Source: an uncultured Lachnospiraceae bacterium
GTDB lineage: Bacteria > Bacillota > Clostridia > Lachnospirales > Lachnospiraceae
Assembly: GCA_900554205.1 (NCBI GenBank)
Contig: USGM01000014.1
Coordinates: 1 to 38,176 of the forward strand
DNA length: 38,176 bases
Direction of reading: 5' to 3'
A program made the translations under genes and the position numbers. Below the pieces are notes generated by a model. It was given only the letters and a program-made list of their open reading frames with translations, did no database searches and was not told where the DNA came from. Shown one piece after another: positions 1 through 6,864 of the stretch. The number at the start of each line of letters is the position of its first letter. Within the stretch, counting starts at the first letter, position 1.

Positions 1-1
1 G

Positions 2-1201
2 CAGGCGGGAGTAGATGCCTGTCTGCTGGAGCTTCAGCAGCTGGCGCAGAGTGTGATCGACGGTGACAGCAGCATGCGCTCCACACTTTCCGGTCTGGAG
101 AGCGATAAGGAGGACATACAGACACTCAGGGATGCAGCGTTAGACCAGAACGATCTGGCGCTTGCAAAGAAATATGACGCGATGCTGGACGCGATCGATG
201 TGGAGATCGCGGCAGAGGAGAAGCGCCTGTCCGACCAGTTGGCCAGCGGCTCCGCAGTGGAGCGGGCGAAGGCGATGACACAGCTTGGGGAAAAGACACA
301 GGCTGCAAACATTGCGAAGATCCAGAATAATGCGAAGAAAAAGCTGGCAGAGGGCGATATGAGCGGCATTGCCGAAGCGGTAGATGCACTGGCGGCGTTG
401 GGAGCGGAGGATGCGCTGAAGGATCTGGTTTCGGGGCTCGGTACAGATGCCACGGACGCTGTCAGAAATGCATTGAACTCTGCGCTGAAGCAGGTACAGG
501 AAAGCGGAAGTGGAAGCACAGGTGACGGAAGCGGAACAGGAAGCGGAACAGGAAGCGGAAGCACAGGTGACGGAAGCGGTTCAGGAAGCGGAAGCACAGG
601 TGACGGAAGCGGTTCAGGAAATGGAAATGCTGCAGCCGGCTTCGGATTGACAGGAGATGAACTCCTTGCCCTGCTTGAAAGCGCGTTGGGGAATGCCTTC
701 GCTGATATGGATGACGCGGATCAGGCAGCGGCGCTTGGCGCGCTGAGCCTGTTTGGAGCCGAGGGCTCCCCGGAGGCGGCAGCACTGGCACAGACGCTGA
801 CCGCAGGCTGTATGAAGAATGGAAATAAGAGCCTGTTTGTCACATACTCCGGTTCGGGAGCAGAGAAGTACATTTCCGCACAGACGATAGGCAGAGTGAC
901 GGACTACAGATATATATATAGTGCAAGCCGAAGGGATGCGGTGCTTTCGAGTCGTGGCAGAACCTACCGCTACAGTGTGGGAAGCAGTGAAGTAAGGCTT
1001 ACCGACGGTACGATAGAGCAGATGGCATCGGAGACTGTATTGCAGGGAAATGTGGCATATATCCCGGAGACAGCCGGCAGCAAATACTTTGGCTGTACCG
1101 TGATCTATATTGAAGGCACGAATTACGCGGTCTGCGTTACGGAGGACATGGATGCCACCGTACAGCAGCTTTTGGAAGACCTTGAGAAAGGGGCAGATTA
1201 A
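2..1201 (+). CDS. Gly/Ser-linker protein with stalk-like C-terminus, 5'-truncated
   Basis: The reading frame is open from the left edge, so the true start lies outside the window. The visible N-terminal third is acidic, Ala-rich and helical. A low-complexity Gly/Ser/Thr/Asp linker follows (nt about 503-630). The C-terminal part (nt about 815-1200) is beta-rich and contains a segment reading GNVAYIPETAG, which resembles the stalk domain seen at the N-terminus of copper amine oxidases and in many Clostridia surface proteins. That match is from memory of the family pattern. The stop codon overlaps the next gene's ATG by one base (TAATG), so the two are probably translationally coupled and in the CIS operon. 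It may be a structural accessory, fibre or surface protein; the function is not established. Confidence 0.55.
   Translation, partial: QAGVDACLLELQQLAQSVIDGDSSMRSTLSGLESDKEDIQTLRDAALDQNDLALAKKYDAMLDAIDVEIAAEEKRLSDQLASGSAVERAKAMTQLGEKTQAANIAKIQNNAKKKLAEGDMSGIAEAVDALAALGAEDALKDLVSGLGTDATDAVRNALNSALKQVQESGSGSTGDGSGTGSGTGSGSTGDGSGSGSGSTGDGSGSGNGNAAAGFGLTGDELLALLESALGNAFADMDDADQAAALGALSLFGAEGSPEAAALAQTLTAGCMKNGNKSLFVTYSGSGAEKYISAQTIGRVTDYRYIYSASRRDAVLSSRGRTYRYSVGSSEVRLTDGTIEQMASETVLQGNVAYIPETAGSKYFGCTVIYIEGTNYAVCVTEDMDATVQQLLEDLEKGAD
503..630 (+). repeat. In-frame Gly/Ser coding minisatellite
   Basis: The unit beginning GGAAGCACAGGTGACGGAAG occurs at 512, 557 and 590, with spacings of 45 and 33 bp and shorter GGAAGCGG(AACA/TTCA) sub-units between. 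All spacings are multiples of three, so copy-number change would alter only the length of the flexible Gly/Ser linker. Confidence 0.85.
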
Positions 1202-1797
1202 TGGCAGATTATCCTATTATAGCGGATGTGAGCTCCTATATCGTAAAGACACTTCGGCAGAAGATGTGTCCGGAGCCGATTCCGTCACCGAATAATATAG
1301 AGATTTCTTCACCGGCAGATCAGGACGTTGACTATATCGTCGGTCTTTATCTGTATGATATACAGGAGGAGGCACTTGTCTCACAGCCTCCCTTTATTCA
1401 GAAAGGCAGGGTACAGCTTTCCAAGCCGCCTAAACCATATGGACTTTACTATATGGTTTTTATCAACGGATCCTCCCAGATGGGACTAAAGGCTCCGGAT
1501 ATACAAAAAATCATCGGAAGAGTGGCGCAGATTGTCAATGACAACAGTTCAGTTCTTCCAAATCAGCTGCAGTCATGGATAGACACGCAGGAACCTCCTA
1601 TTGTACTGTCTCAGGCGAAGATAAGTCTGGAGGAAAAGGTGAGGGTGTGGCAGGCGATCAATAAGCCCTATCAGGTCAGCCTGTTCTATAAGGCGGCACC
1701 CGTATTCTTATCCAGTGAGCTTGTAATCGACACACCTCGTGTCGTGGATGCGAGCTTTGGACTGCATATTGCATCAGAGGAAAGGGGGAAGGAGTAA
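1201..1797 (+). CDS. DUF4255 / Pvc16-type CIS tail terminator protein
   Basis: This 198-residue protein has the DUF4255 (Pvc16 N-terminal) pattern: an N-terminal 'ADVSSYIVKTLRQ' helix, a segment reading IEISSPAD near residue 35, then a hydrophobic strand 'VGLYLYDIQEE'. In Afp/PVC-type systems this family caps the distal end of tube and sheath (Afp16/Pvc16). It starts at the ATG overlapping the upstream TAA and is followed 3 nt later by the next ORF. Its place just upstream of the sheath and tube genes supports a structural role. The family call is fairly secure; the exact capping role is by analogy. Confidence 0.8.
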   Translation: MADYPIIADVSSYIVKTLRQKMCPEPIPSPNNIEISSPADQDVDYIVGLYLYDIQEEALVSQPPFIQKGRVQLSKPPKPYGLYYMVFINGSSQMGLKAPDIQKIIGRVAQIVNDNSSVLPNQLQSWIDTQEPPIVLSQAKISLEEKVRVWQAINKPYQVSLFYKAAPVFLSSELVIDTPRVVDASFGLHIASEERGKE

Positions 1798-1800
1798 CAG

Positions 1801-2538
1801 GTGGAAAAGACCAAAATCCGTTATACATTGGATCTTCTGGTACGGTTGATTGACACGACCACAGGGATGATTGTAACGGAAAGAGATGTTCATTTTCGGA
1901 GGAATGGCAAGGTAGTGCAGCCGGTTCAGAGAGGAAACGGAAATTATGTATTCCTGAATACCGGAAGAGAAGATTGTGACCTCGACGTTGAGGTGCTCGA
2001 TTTTGAAGCTGCACATGCAGAGATCCGTTATGGAGAACTCGATAATTTTCTGCCCATCAAGGACGTGTTCCTGATACCGTCAGAGAACACAGCAAAAGGG
2101 GAGGCAGTGCTCTCCCTGACCGGACACCTTTCAGGACTGGAGGCAATAGAAGCTGTCAGATTGGGACGGTCTTATTGCGCGATAAAGAGCTTTGATGCCA
2201 GAAAGCGCATCATGAGTCTCTTCAAGGCAAACGGGCCCGGCATGGAGGAGACCGCCTATGGTCTGATTCATGCGGACAAAATGACGTTTGAAGCGTTTGA
2301 CGTGGAGAAGGTCGTAAGTCCTGTATCTCTGAAACTAAGAGAACCGCTCCAGGAGGAATTCCGGGAGAATGCACCGATCGCACGCATTGTCCATGGCAGG
2401 ACGGATGCGCAGGGAAATTACCTGCTGCGGGTAAGAGATGACGAAACGAATCTGAAATATCTTGTCAGATATATTGTTTCGGGAAGTCCGCAATTTCAGG
2501 TGGTGGATTTTCATCAGCCGGAAACACAACTGAAATAA
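1801..2538 (+). CDS. Unknown beta-rich CIS-associated protein
   Basis: This 245-residue protein starts at GTG, with AAGGAG six bases upstream at the end of the previous gene. I do not recognise a family. The N-terminal ~55 residues (VRLIDTTTGMIVTERDVHF) and the C-terminal ~45 residues (GRTDAQGNYLLRVRDD) both look like small beta-sandwich modules of the carboxypeptidase-regulatory or surface type. The middle is more helical. No signal peptide or membrane segment is seen. It lies between the terminator-like and PAAR-like genes, so a tail-end or baseplate accessory role is the simplest guess. Confidence 0.6.
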   Translation: MEKTKIRYTLDLLVRLIDTTTGMIVTERDVHFRRNGKVVQPVQRGNGNYVFLNTGREDCDLDVEVLDFEAAHAEIRYGELDNFLPIKDVFLIPSENTAKGEAVLSLTGHLSGLEAIEAVRLGRSYCAIKSFDARKRIMSLFKANGPGMEETAYGLIHADKMTFEAFDVEKVVSPVSLKLREPLQEEFRENAPIARIVHGRTDAQGNYLLRVRDDETNLKYLVRYIVSGSPQFQVVDFHQPETQLK

Positions 2539-2548
2539 AGGAGGAGGT

Positions 2549-2932
2549 ATGGGACAGGTAGTAGTAACAGGAGGAACTGCCCAGTGTACATTCGGAACTC
2601 TGCCGGGCATGATCGCAGCCGGCGCCCAGAAGAAAGTGTTGATTGACGGAAAACCGGTGGCAACCATTATGGATTTCAATACGCAGTGCATTACGCCGTT
2701 CGGGCTGTGCACGACGTTGACAAATCCGGCGGTACAGGCGGCAACCACAGCAGCGTTGGGAGTACTCACGCCGCAGCCGTGCACGCTCGTACCCGCGGGA
2801 ACATGGAAGCCCACCAAGGTTACTGTTCAGGCAGGGGGGAGTCCGGTGCTGACGAATGAGTGTCAGGGAACCTGTGTATACGGAGGGTGCATTGCAGTCA
2901 CCAATCCGGGGCAGAGCAAAGTAATTGTTTAA
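2549..2932 (+). CDS. PAAR-like DUF4280 spike-tip protein
   Basis: This 127-residue protein opens with VVVTGGTAQCTFG and contains paired motifs of the DUF4280/PAAR-like family, including LIDGKPVATIMDF, ITPFGLCTTLTNP and PCTLVPAGTW. PAAR-like proteins form a small cone at the tip of the central spike and can carry cargo. Several cysteines (CTFG, QCITPF, PCTL, ECQGTCVYGGC) could bind a metal or form disulphides. The ribosome binding site GGAGG lies just upstream of ATG 2549. No C-terminal toxin extension is present, so this is a bare tip. Confidence 0.85.
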   Translation: MGQVVVTGGTAQCTFGTLPGMIAAGAQKKVLIDGKPVATIMDFNTQCITPFGLCTTLTNPAVQAATTAALGVLTPQPCTLVPAGTWKPTKVTVQAGGSPVLTNECQGTCVYGGCIAVTNPGQSKVIV

Positions 2933-2958
2933 CTTAAATGTTGGAAAGGAGAAAATTC

Positions 2959-4662
2959 ATGGCAGAATATTTTTCACCAGGTGTGTATATAGAGGAGTAT
3001 GATAATTCACCTCGAAGCATTGAAGGCGTAGGAACCAGCACCGCAGGCTTTGTCGGTCTGGCTGAGAAAGGACCTACCGTCGGCGCACCTTCTTTAGTAA
3101 CAAATTTCAAGAGCTTTATCAAGCAGTTCGGAGGCTTTTTAAGCGAGTTCACACACGGCGAGTACCGTTACCTCGCAAACAGCGTTGAGCAGTTCTTCGT
3201 AAACGGCGGAACCAGATGTTACGTTTCCCGTGTCGTTCCCGAGGATGCGCAGGTTGCATCGAACAAGAAGGGAATCCTTGCAGTGGAAGCTGCAAATGCA
3301 GGTAAGTGGGGCAACAGAATCCAGATTTCCCTGACAACTGTTGCAAAGCGCAAGCTCCAGCTGATCGCTGAGTCCGGCGAGGGCTATGTGGCAAAGTCTG
3401 TCGAGGGCTTCCGTGAGGGAGACATCGTGGAATGCAACGGCGAGTACAACCGCATTGCATCGATCTACGATAAGACCATTACCTTTGAAAACAAATTCGA
3501 GGGAAATGTTGTGGATGGAGCTATCATCCCGAAGACAGTGCTGTATCTTGTAACCTTCGATCTGAGCGTCCGCTACAACGACGAGGTGGAGAACTATACC
3601 GAGCTGAGCCTGAACACGGCATCCAGCAACTACATCGGCTCCAGACTTGCACTCAGCGAACTGATCAGCGCTTCGGTAGAGCCGATGACAGAGATTGGCA
3701 ATCCCGTTGAAGCAATCCTCGGTGAGGGCGTCCAGAACGGCTTCTTCACACTGGAAGGCGGTACAGACGGAACCATCTCCAAGGTAAATCCCGGAACCTT
3801 TATCGGACAGGACAACGGCCCCGGCAAGCGTACCGGTATCCAGTCCTTCGTGGAGAACAACGTTGTCAGCATGATGGCTGTTCCCGGAATTACCATGCCG
3901 GAGGTAGTTGTGGCTCTGGTAGCACACTGCGAGAACCTCAAGAGCAGATTTGCAGTTCTTGATATGCCGAAGGAAATGTATAAGACAACAGACCTGATCG
4001 AGTACAGAAACATCATCGACTCGACCTACGCTGCAATGTACCATCCCTGGATTCAGGTATTCGACCGCGCTTCCTCCAAAGCAGATTTCGTTCCGCCTTC
4101 AGGAGCAGTGATGGGTGTTTACTCCAGAACAGATACCAACAGAGGCGTACATAAGGCACCTGCGAACGAGACAGTATTCTGTACCGGTCTTAAGGTAAAT
4201 TACACAAAGGGAGAGCAGGATATTCTGAATCCCGAAGGTGTCAACCTGATCCGTGCACTTCCCGGACAGGGAATCCGCGTATGGGGAGCAAGAACGGCAA
4301 GCAGCAACAGCGCATTCCGTTATGTCAACGTAAGACGTCTCTTCATCTATGTGGAGGAGAGCATCAAGGCAAATACCAGCTGGGTAGTATTTGAGCCCAA
4401 TGACGCAGCTCTGTGGCAGAGAGTACGGATGACAATCGCATCCTTCCTCGACAGCATGTGGAGAAACGGTATGCTGGCAGGCGCTTCACCTTCAGAGGGA
4501 TATTTTGTGGAGATAGGTTCTTCCACTATGACCAAGGATGACATTATGAATGGAAGACTGATCTGCAATATTGGTATTGCACCCAGCCGTCCGGCAGAGT
4601 TTGTTGTGTTCCGTGTAACGCAGCATACAGCGGAAGCAGGCGGTGAAGGTGAAGAAAGTTAA
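2959..4662 (+). CDS. Contractile tail sheath protein
   Basis: This 567-residue protein has the hallmark sheath N-terminus, with SPGVY at residues 6-10, followed by an Ile/Glu-rich strand and 'TAGFVGLAEKGP'. The C-terminal sheath domain includes 'GIRVWGARTAS', 'YVNVRRLFIYVEESI' and 'FVVFRVTQHT'. These match the phage tail sheath family used by Afp/PVC systems, where the sheath contracts around the inner tube to drive it into a target. I chose ATG 2959 over the in-frame ATG at 2938 because AAAGGAG lies seven bases upstream of it and homologues begin at MAxYxSPGVY. There is one sheath gene here, whereas Afp has several. Confidence 0.95.
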   Translation: MAEYFSPGVYIEEYDNSPRSIEGVGTSTAGFVGLAEKGPTVGAPSLVTNFKSFIKQFGGFLSEFTHGEYRYLANSVEQFFVNGGTRCYVSRVVPEDAQVASNKKGILAVEAANAGKWGNRIQISLTTVAKRKLQLIAESGEGYVAKSVEGFREGDIVECNGEYNRIASIYDKTITFENKFEGNVVDGAIIPKTVLYLVTFDLSVRYNDEVENYTELSLNTASSNYIGSRLALSELISASVEPMTEIGNPVEAILGEGVQNGFFTLEGGTDGTISKVNPGTFIGQDNGPGKRTGIQSFVENNVVSMMAVPGITMPEVVVALVAHCENLKSRFAVLDMPKEMYKTTDLIEYRNIIDSTYAAMYHPWIQVFDRASSKADFVPPSGAVMGVYSRTDTNRGVHKAPANETVFCTGLKVNYTKGEQDILNPEGVNLIRALPGQGIRVWGARTASSNSAFRYVNVRRLFIYVEESIKANTSWVVFEPNDAALWQRVRMTIASFLDSMWRNGMLAGASPSEGYFVEIGSSTMTKDDIMNGRLICNIGIAPSRPAEFVVFRVTQHTAEAGGEGEES

Positions 4663-4681
4663 GATAAAGGAGAGATAGATT

Positions 4682-5179
4682 ATGGCGAACACATACGATA
4701 ACGGAAACGGACTTGCTTATCCATTGACTAAAATGAACTTCCTCGTGACTGTGGACGGCATTGCCGGAACAGCAGCCTTCAGCGAAGTAACAGGTGTTGA
4801 AGCATCCGTCGATGTCATTGAATTCCGTCAGGGCAATGCAAACAGCCTTGCACCGGTAAAGATTCCCGGACTTGTAAAGCATGGCAATGTCACCCTGAAG
4901 ATGGGCTACACTCTGGACAGTGCGTTTAAGACATGGATTCAGGAGTGTGTAAGTGAGACCAGAGGCGAGATGCCCAGAAACAATGTGCAGATCGAGCTGA
5001 TCGACATCAACACAGGCGCGCCTCAGACGGTGAGCACACAGGTAACAGGCACGAGAGTATGGATCCTGACCAACGCATGGGTTACAAAGTACAATGCGCC
5101 GGATCTGGATGCGAAGACCAGTGATGTTGCAATCGAGAGTGTAGAGCTTGCCTATGAAGAGCTCATCATTCCGAACTAG
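4682..5179 (+). CDS. Inner tail tube protein (gp19-like)
   Basis: This 165-residue protein fits the T4 gp19-like tube family in length and pattern: 'YPLTKMNFLVTVDGI', 'FSEVTGVEASVDVIEFRQG', 'KIPGLVKHGNVTLKMGY' and a C-terminal 'VAIESVELAYEEL'. Its hexamers stack to form the rigid tube inside the sheath. It starts 19 nt after the sheath stop with AAAGGAGAG as the ribosome binding site. A very stable hairpin follows the stop codon (5208-5240), consistent with the need for far more tube than downstream baseplate protein. Confidence 0.93.
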   Translation: MANTYDNGNGLAYPLTKMNFLVTVDGIAGTAAFSEVTGVEASVDVIEFRQGNANSLAPVKIPGLVKHGNVTLKMGYTLDSAFKTWIQECVSETRGEMPRNNVQIELIDINTGAPQTVSTQVTGTRVWILTNAWVTKYNAPDLDAKTSDVAIESVELAYEELIIPN

Positions 5180-5207
5180 GATCTGAAGTAACAAAACAGT
5201 AACCGGA

Positions 5208-5240
5208 CTTACGCCCCATGCTGCCTGCATGGGGCGTGAG
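5208..5240 (+). terminator. Strong hairpin after tube gene (attenuator or mRNA stabiliser)
   Basis: A 14-bp near-perfect stem (CTTACGCCCCATGC paired with GCATGGGGCGTGAG, one G-T wobble) closes a 5-nt TGCCT loop, 28 nt after the tube stop. No T-run follows, so it is not a classical intrinsic terminator. It may attenuate transcription or protect the upstream sheath/tube mRNA 3' end, which would raise sheath and tube output over the baseplate genes. The structure is directly visible; the role is inferred. Confidence 0.6.
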
Positions 5241-5278
5241 TGAACGGAAGATAACATAGAAAATAGCATGGAGGAAAC

Positions 5279-5641
5279 ATGGAAACAGTTTACGAATTTA
5301 CATTGCCCAAGGGCTATATGGATTCCGCAGGAGAACTGCACCGCAGAGGGAAAATGCGTCTGGCGACGGCAGGCGATGAGATCAGCGCGACCAGAGATCC
5401 CCGTGTGCTGAGCAATCCGTCCTACCTGACCATCGTGATCCTCGGCAAGGTCGTGACAGAGCTGGAGGGTGTTCAGATGGTCTCCGCCAACATTATTGAG
5501 AAGCTCTTCACCGCAGATCTTGCTTTCCTGCAGGATATGTACCAGAGGATCAATGATATTGAACCTCCGACAATGGAAGTTGTCTGCCCTGACTGCGGGA
5601 AGGTATTTCAGGTGCCCTTAAATTTTACCGAGGAGGGATAA
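5279..5641 (+). CDS. Tail-assembly-chaperone-like protein with CPxCG motif
   Basis: This 120-residue protein has the pattern of phage/CIS tail assembly proteins (Mu gp41/T4-like group): 'GKMRLATAGDEISATRDPRV', 'NPSYLTIVILGKVVTELEG' and 'IIEKLFTADLAFLQDMYQRIN'. A C-terminal CPDCG knuckle (C103, C106) suggests a partial metal site. Placement right after the tube gene matches tail chaperones, which often act through a C-terminal extension in a second frame. The gene ends at a TAA that overlaps the next frame, and AAATTTT sits 13 nt before that stop. Confidence 0.7.
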   Translation: METVYEFTLPKGYMDSAGELHRRGKMRLATAGDEISATRDPRVLSNPSYLTIVILGKVVTELEGVQMVSANIIEKLFTADLAFLQDMYQRINDIEPPTMEVVCPDCGKVFQVPLNFTEEG

Positions 5642-5646
5642 AGCTG
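5620..5646 (+). promoter_or_regulatory. Translational recoding or CUG-start site
   Basis: Two signals overlap here. AAATTTT (5620-5626) is aligned to the upstream reading frame as A-AAT-TTT, the form of a -1 slippery heptamer. AGGAGGG (5631-5637) stands exactly six bases upstream of a CTG at 5644, ideal spacing for initiation. Either would allow translation of the following conserved ORF, which has no ATG, GTG or TTG before its conserved N-terminus. Confidence 0.5.
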
Positions 5647-5844
5647 TATCCCAAGGAAGAGCTCTATCGGGAAATGTCATTTATCTCGTACTATTTCCAT
5701 TGGAGCAGCAGCGAAGTCCTGAATATGGATCACAACAGCAGGCGAAAGTGGTGCAGCGAAATTTCGGAGATCAATAAGAGCTTGACTCCCTCCGCAAAAA
5801 ACAAGAAAGAAAAAAGTATCCTTGACATGAAACCAGACAGATAA
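5644..5844 (+). CDS. Small DUF6760-like CIS protein, non-standard start
   Basis: This 66-codon ORF encodes a sequence starting LYPKEELYREMSFISYYFHW, then 'NMDHNSRRKWCSEISEINK'. It resembles the very short proteins (annotated DUF6760) that follow the tail chaperone in many eCIS and related phage loci; that match is from memory. The conserved start of the family (LYP...E) lies upstream of the first ATG (5674). The protein must therefore start at CTG 5644, which has AGGAGGG six bases upstream, or be made as a -1 frameshift extension of the preceding gene. The ORF is in the -1 frame relative to that gene, as in gpG/gpGT-type chaperones. Standard gene callers would miss or truncate it. Confidence 0.7.
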   Translation: MYPKEELYREMSFISYYFHWSSSEVLNMDHNSRRKWCSEISEINKSLTPSAKNKKEKSILDMKPDR

Positions 5845-5857
5845 TAAGAGGTTGTGT

Positions 5858-6832
5858 ATGGCAAAGACAGGAAATAAGGTTGTTCAGAATTTTGGTCTGA
5901 ATCCGGCAACGAATTTTAATTTCATATTGCGCGTGGAAGGGATTTTTGACCTGCCGTGTAAGTCCGTTCATGTTTTTCAGAAGGAAAACGAATATGAATA
6001 TATTCAGGAGGGCGGGCTCAACGATTATGTCCATATGAAGCGCAAGCCGATCTCAAAGCCCTTCACCTTTCAGGTAGAGAGATATGTGGGTGTAGACGGT
6101 CTGCTGGTGGATTATCTTGCAAACGGAACAGAGCTGGTTCTGCCGCTGGTTCTTCTGGTCAACCGTTATCACTGGAACGGCTATCCCTATCCGACGAGAA
6201 CCTATGTCTTTACAGGGTGTACCGTGATTGGCAAGGAGTACGGAGAACTGAATGCGGAGAGAAGCGGACTGCTCGTCGAGACGACGACCATCGCCTACAG
6301 GGAGATGGTGAATGTCGATGTCGGAATCGGGGCAAACGGGGAAGACCCGTGGAAATACCAGCCGAAGACGGAAGAGGAAAAGAAAGCGGCAGAGGCAGCG
6401 CGCAAGGTCCATTCCAAGCGGTACTGGAAGTTTGATAAGACGAACTATGCCGGAACAGGAGAGGGATCTGCCCGCCATCCGGAAAACGAGAAGAGAAAAA
6501 CAGAACTGATCGAAAACCGCCGCCTGTGGAATCCGGGAGAACCGGAAAAATCCAAGAGCAGCGCGACGAAGCCGGAGAGCAAGCTGGGGGAAAAAGAGAC
6601 AAATCAGGAGACAAACAAACAGGAACGTCTGTGGGAGTTTGACAATAGGACCTATTCCGGCAAGGGAGAGATGTCGGCACGGCATCCTGAGAATGAGAAG
6701 CGAAAAGAGGAATTGTTAGAGAACCGCCGCCTGTGGGACCCGGAGCAGAATAAGGTATCCACATCCAGACGAAGCGCAAGGACAGTGGCGGATTATCTGG
6801 GAAGCCGGGAGAAAAAGGCTTCCGAAAAATAA
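5858..6832 (+). CDS. Second tube-type (tube initiator) protein with C-terminal repeats
   Basis: This 324-residue protein has an N-terminal gp19-like tube domain (about residues 1-150), with 'NFNFILRVEGIFDLPCKSV', 'PFTFQVERYVG' and 'YPTRTYVFTGCTVIGKEYG'. This fits the tube-initiator or baseplate-proximal tube subunit of CIS. The C-terminal half is charged and holds two copies of a ~45-residue repeat starting near residues 187 and 256, each ending 'ARHPENEKRK...ENRRLW(N/D)P'. Ordinary tube proteins lack this tail. ATG 5858 is preferred over TTG 5852 because AAGAGG lies six bases upstream. The repeats might contact the spike, tape measure or cargo. Confidence 0.75.
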   Translation: MAKTGNKVVQNFGLNPATNFNFILRVEGIFDLPCKSVHVFQKENEYEYIQEGGLNDYVHMKRKPISKPFTFQVERYVGVDGLLVDYLANGTELVLPLVLLVNRYHWNGYPYPTRTYVFTGCTVIGKEYGELNAERSGLLVETTTIAYREMVNVDVGIGANGEDPWKYQPKTEEEKKAAEAARKVHSKRYWKFDKTNYAGTGEGSARHPENEKRKTELIENRRLWNPGEPEKSKSSATKPESKLGEKETNQETNKQERLWEFDNRTYSGKGEMSARHPENEKRKEELLENRRLWDPEQNKVSTSRRSARTVADYLGSREKKASEK

Positions 6833-6864
6833 AGAGCTGACGGACAGAGAAAGGAGAGAGCGCG

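Noticed and set aside
2959..5179. Type VI secretion sheath/tube (TssBC/Hcp)
   Set aside because: The sheath is one long phage-type protein and no TssJLM membrane complex or ClpV is present.
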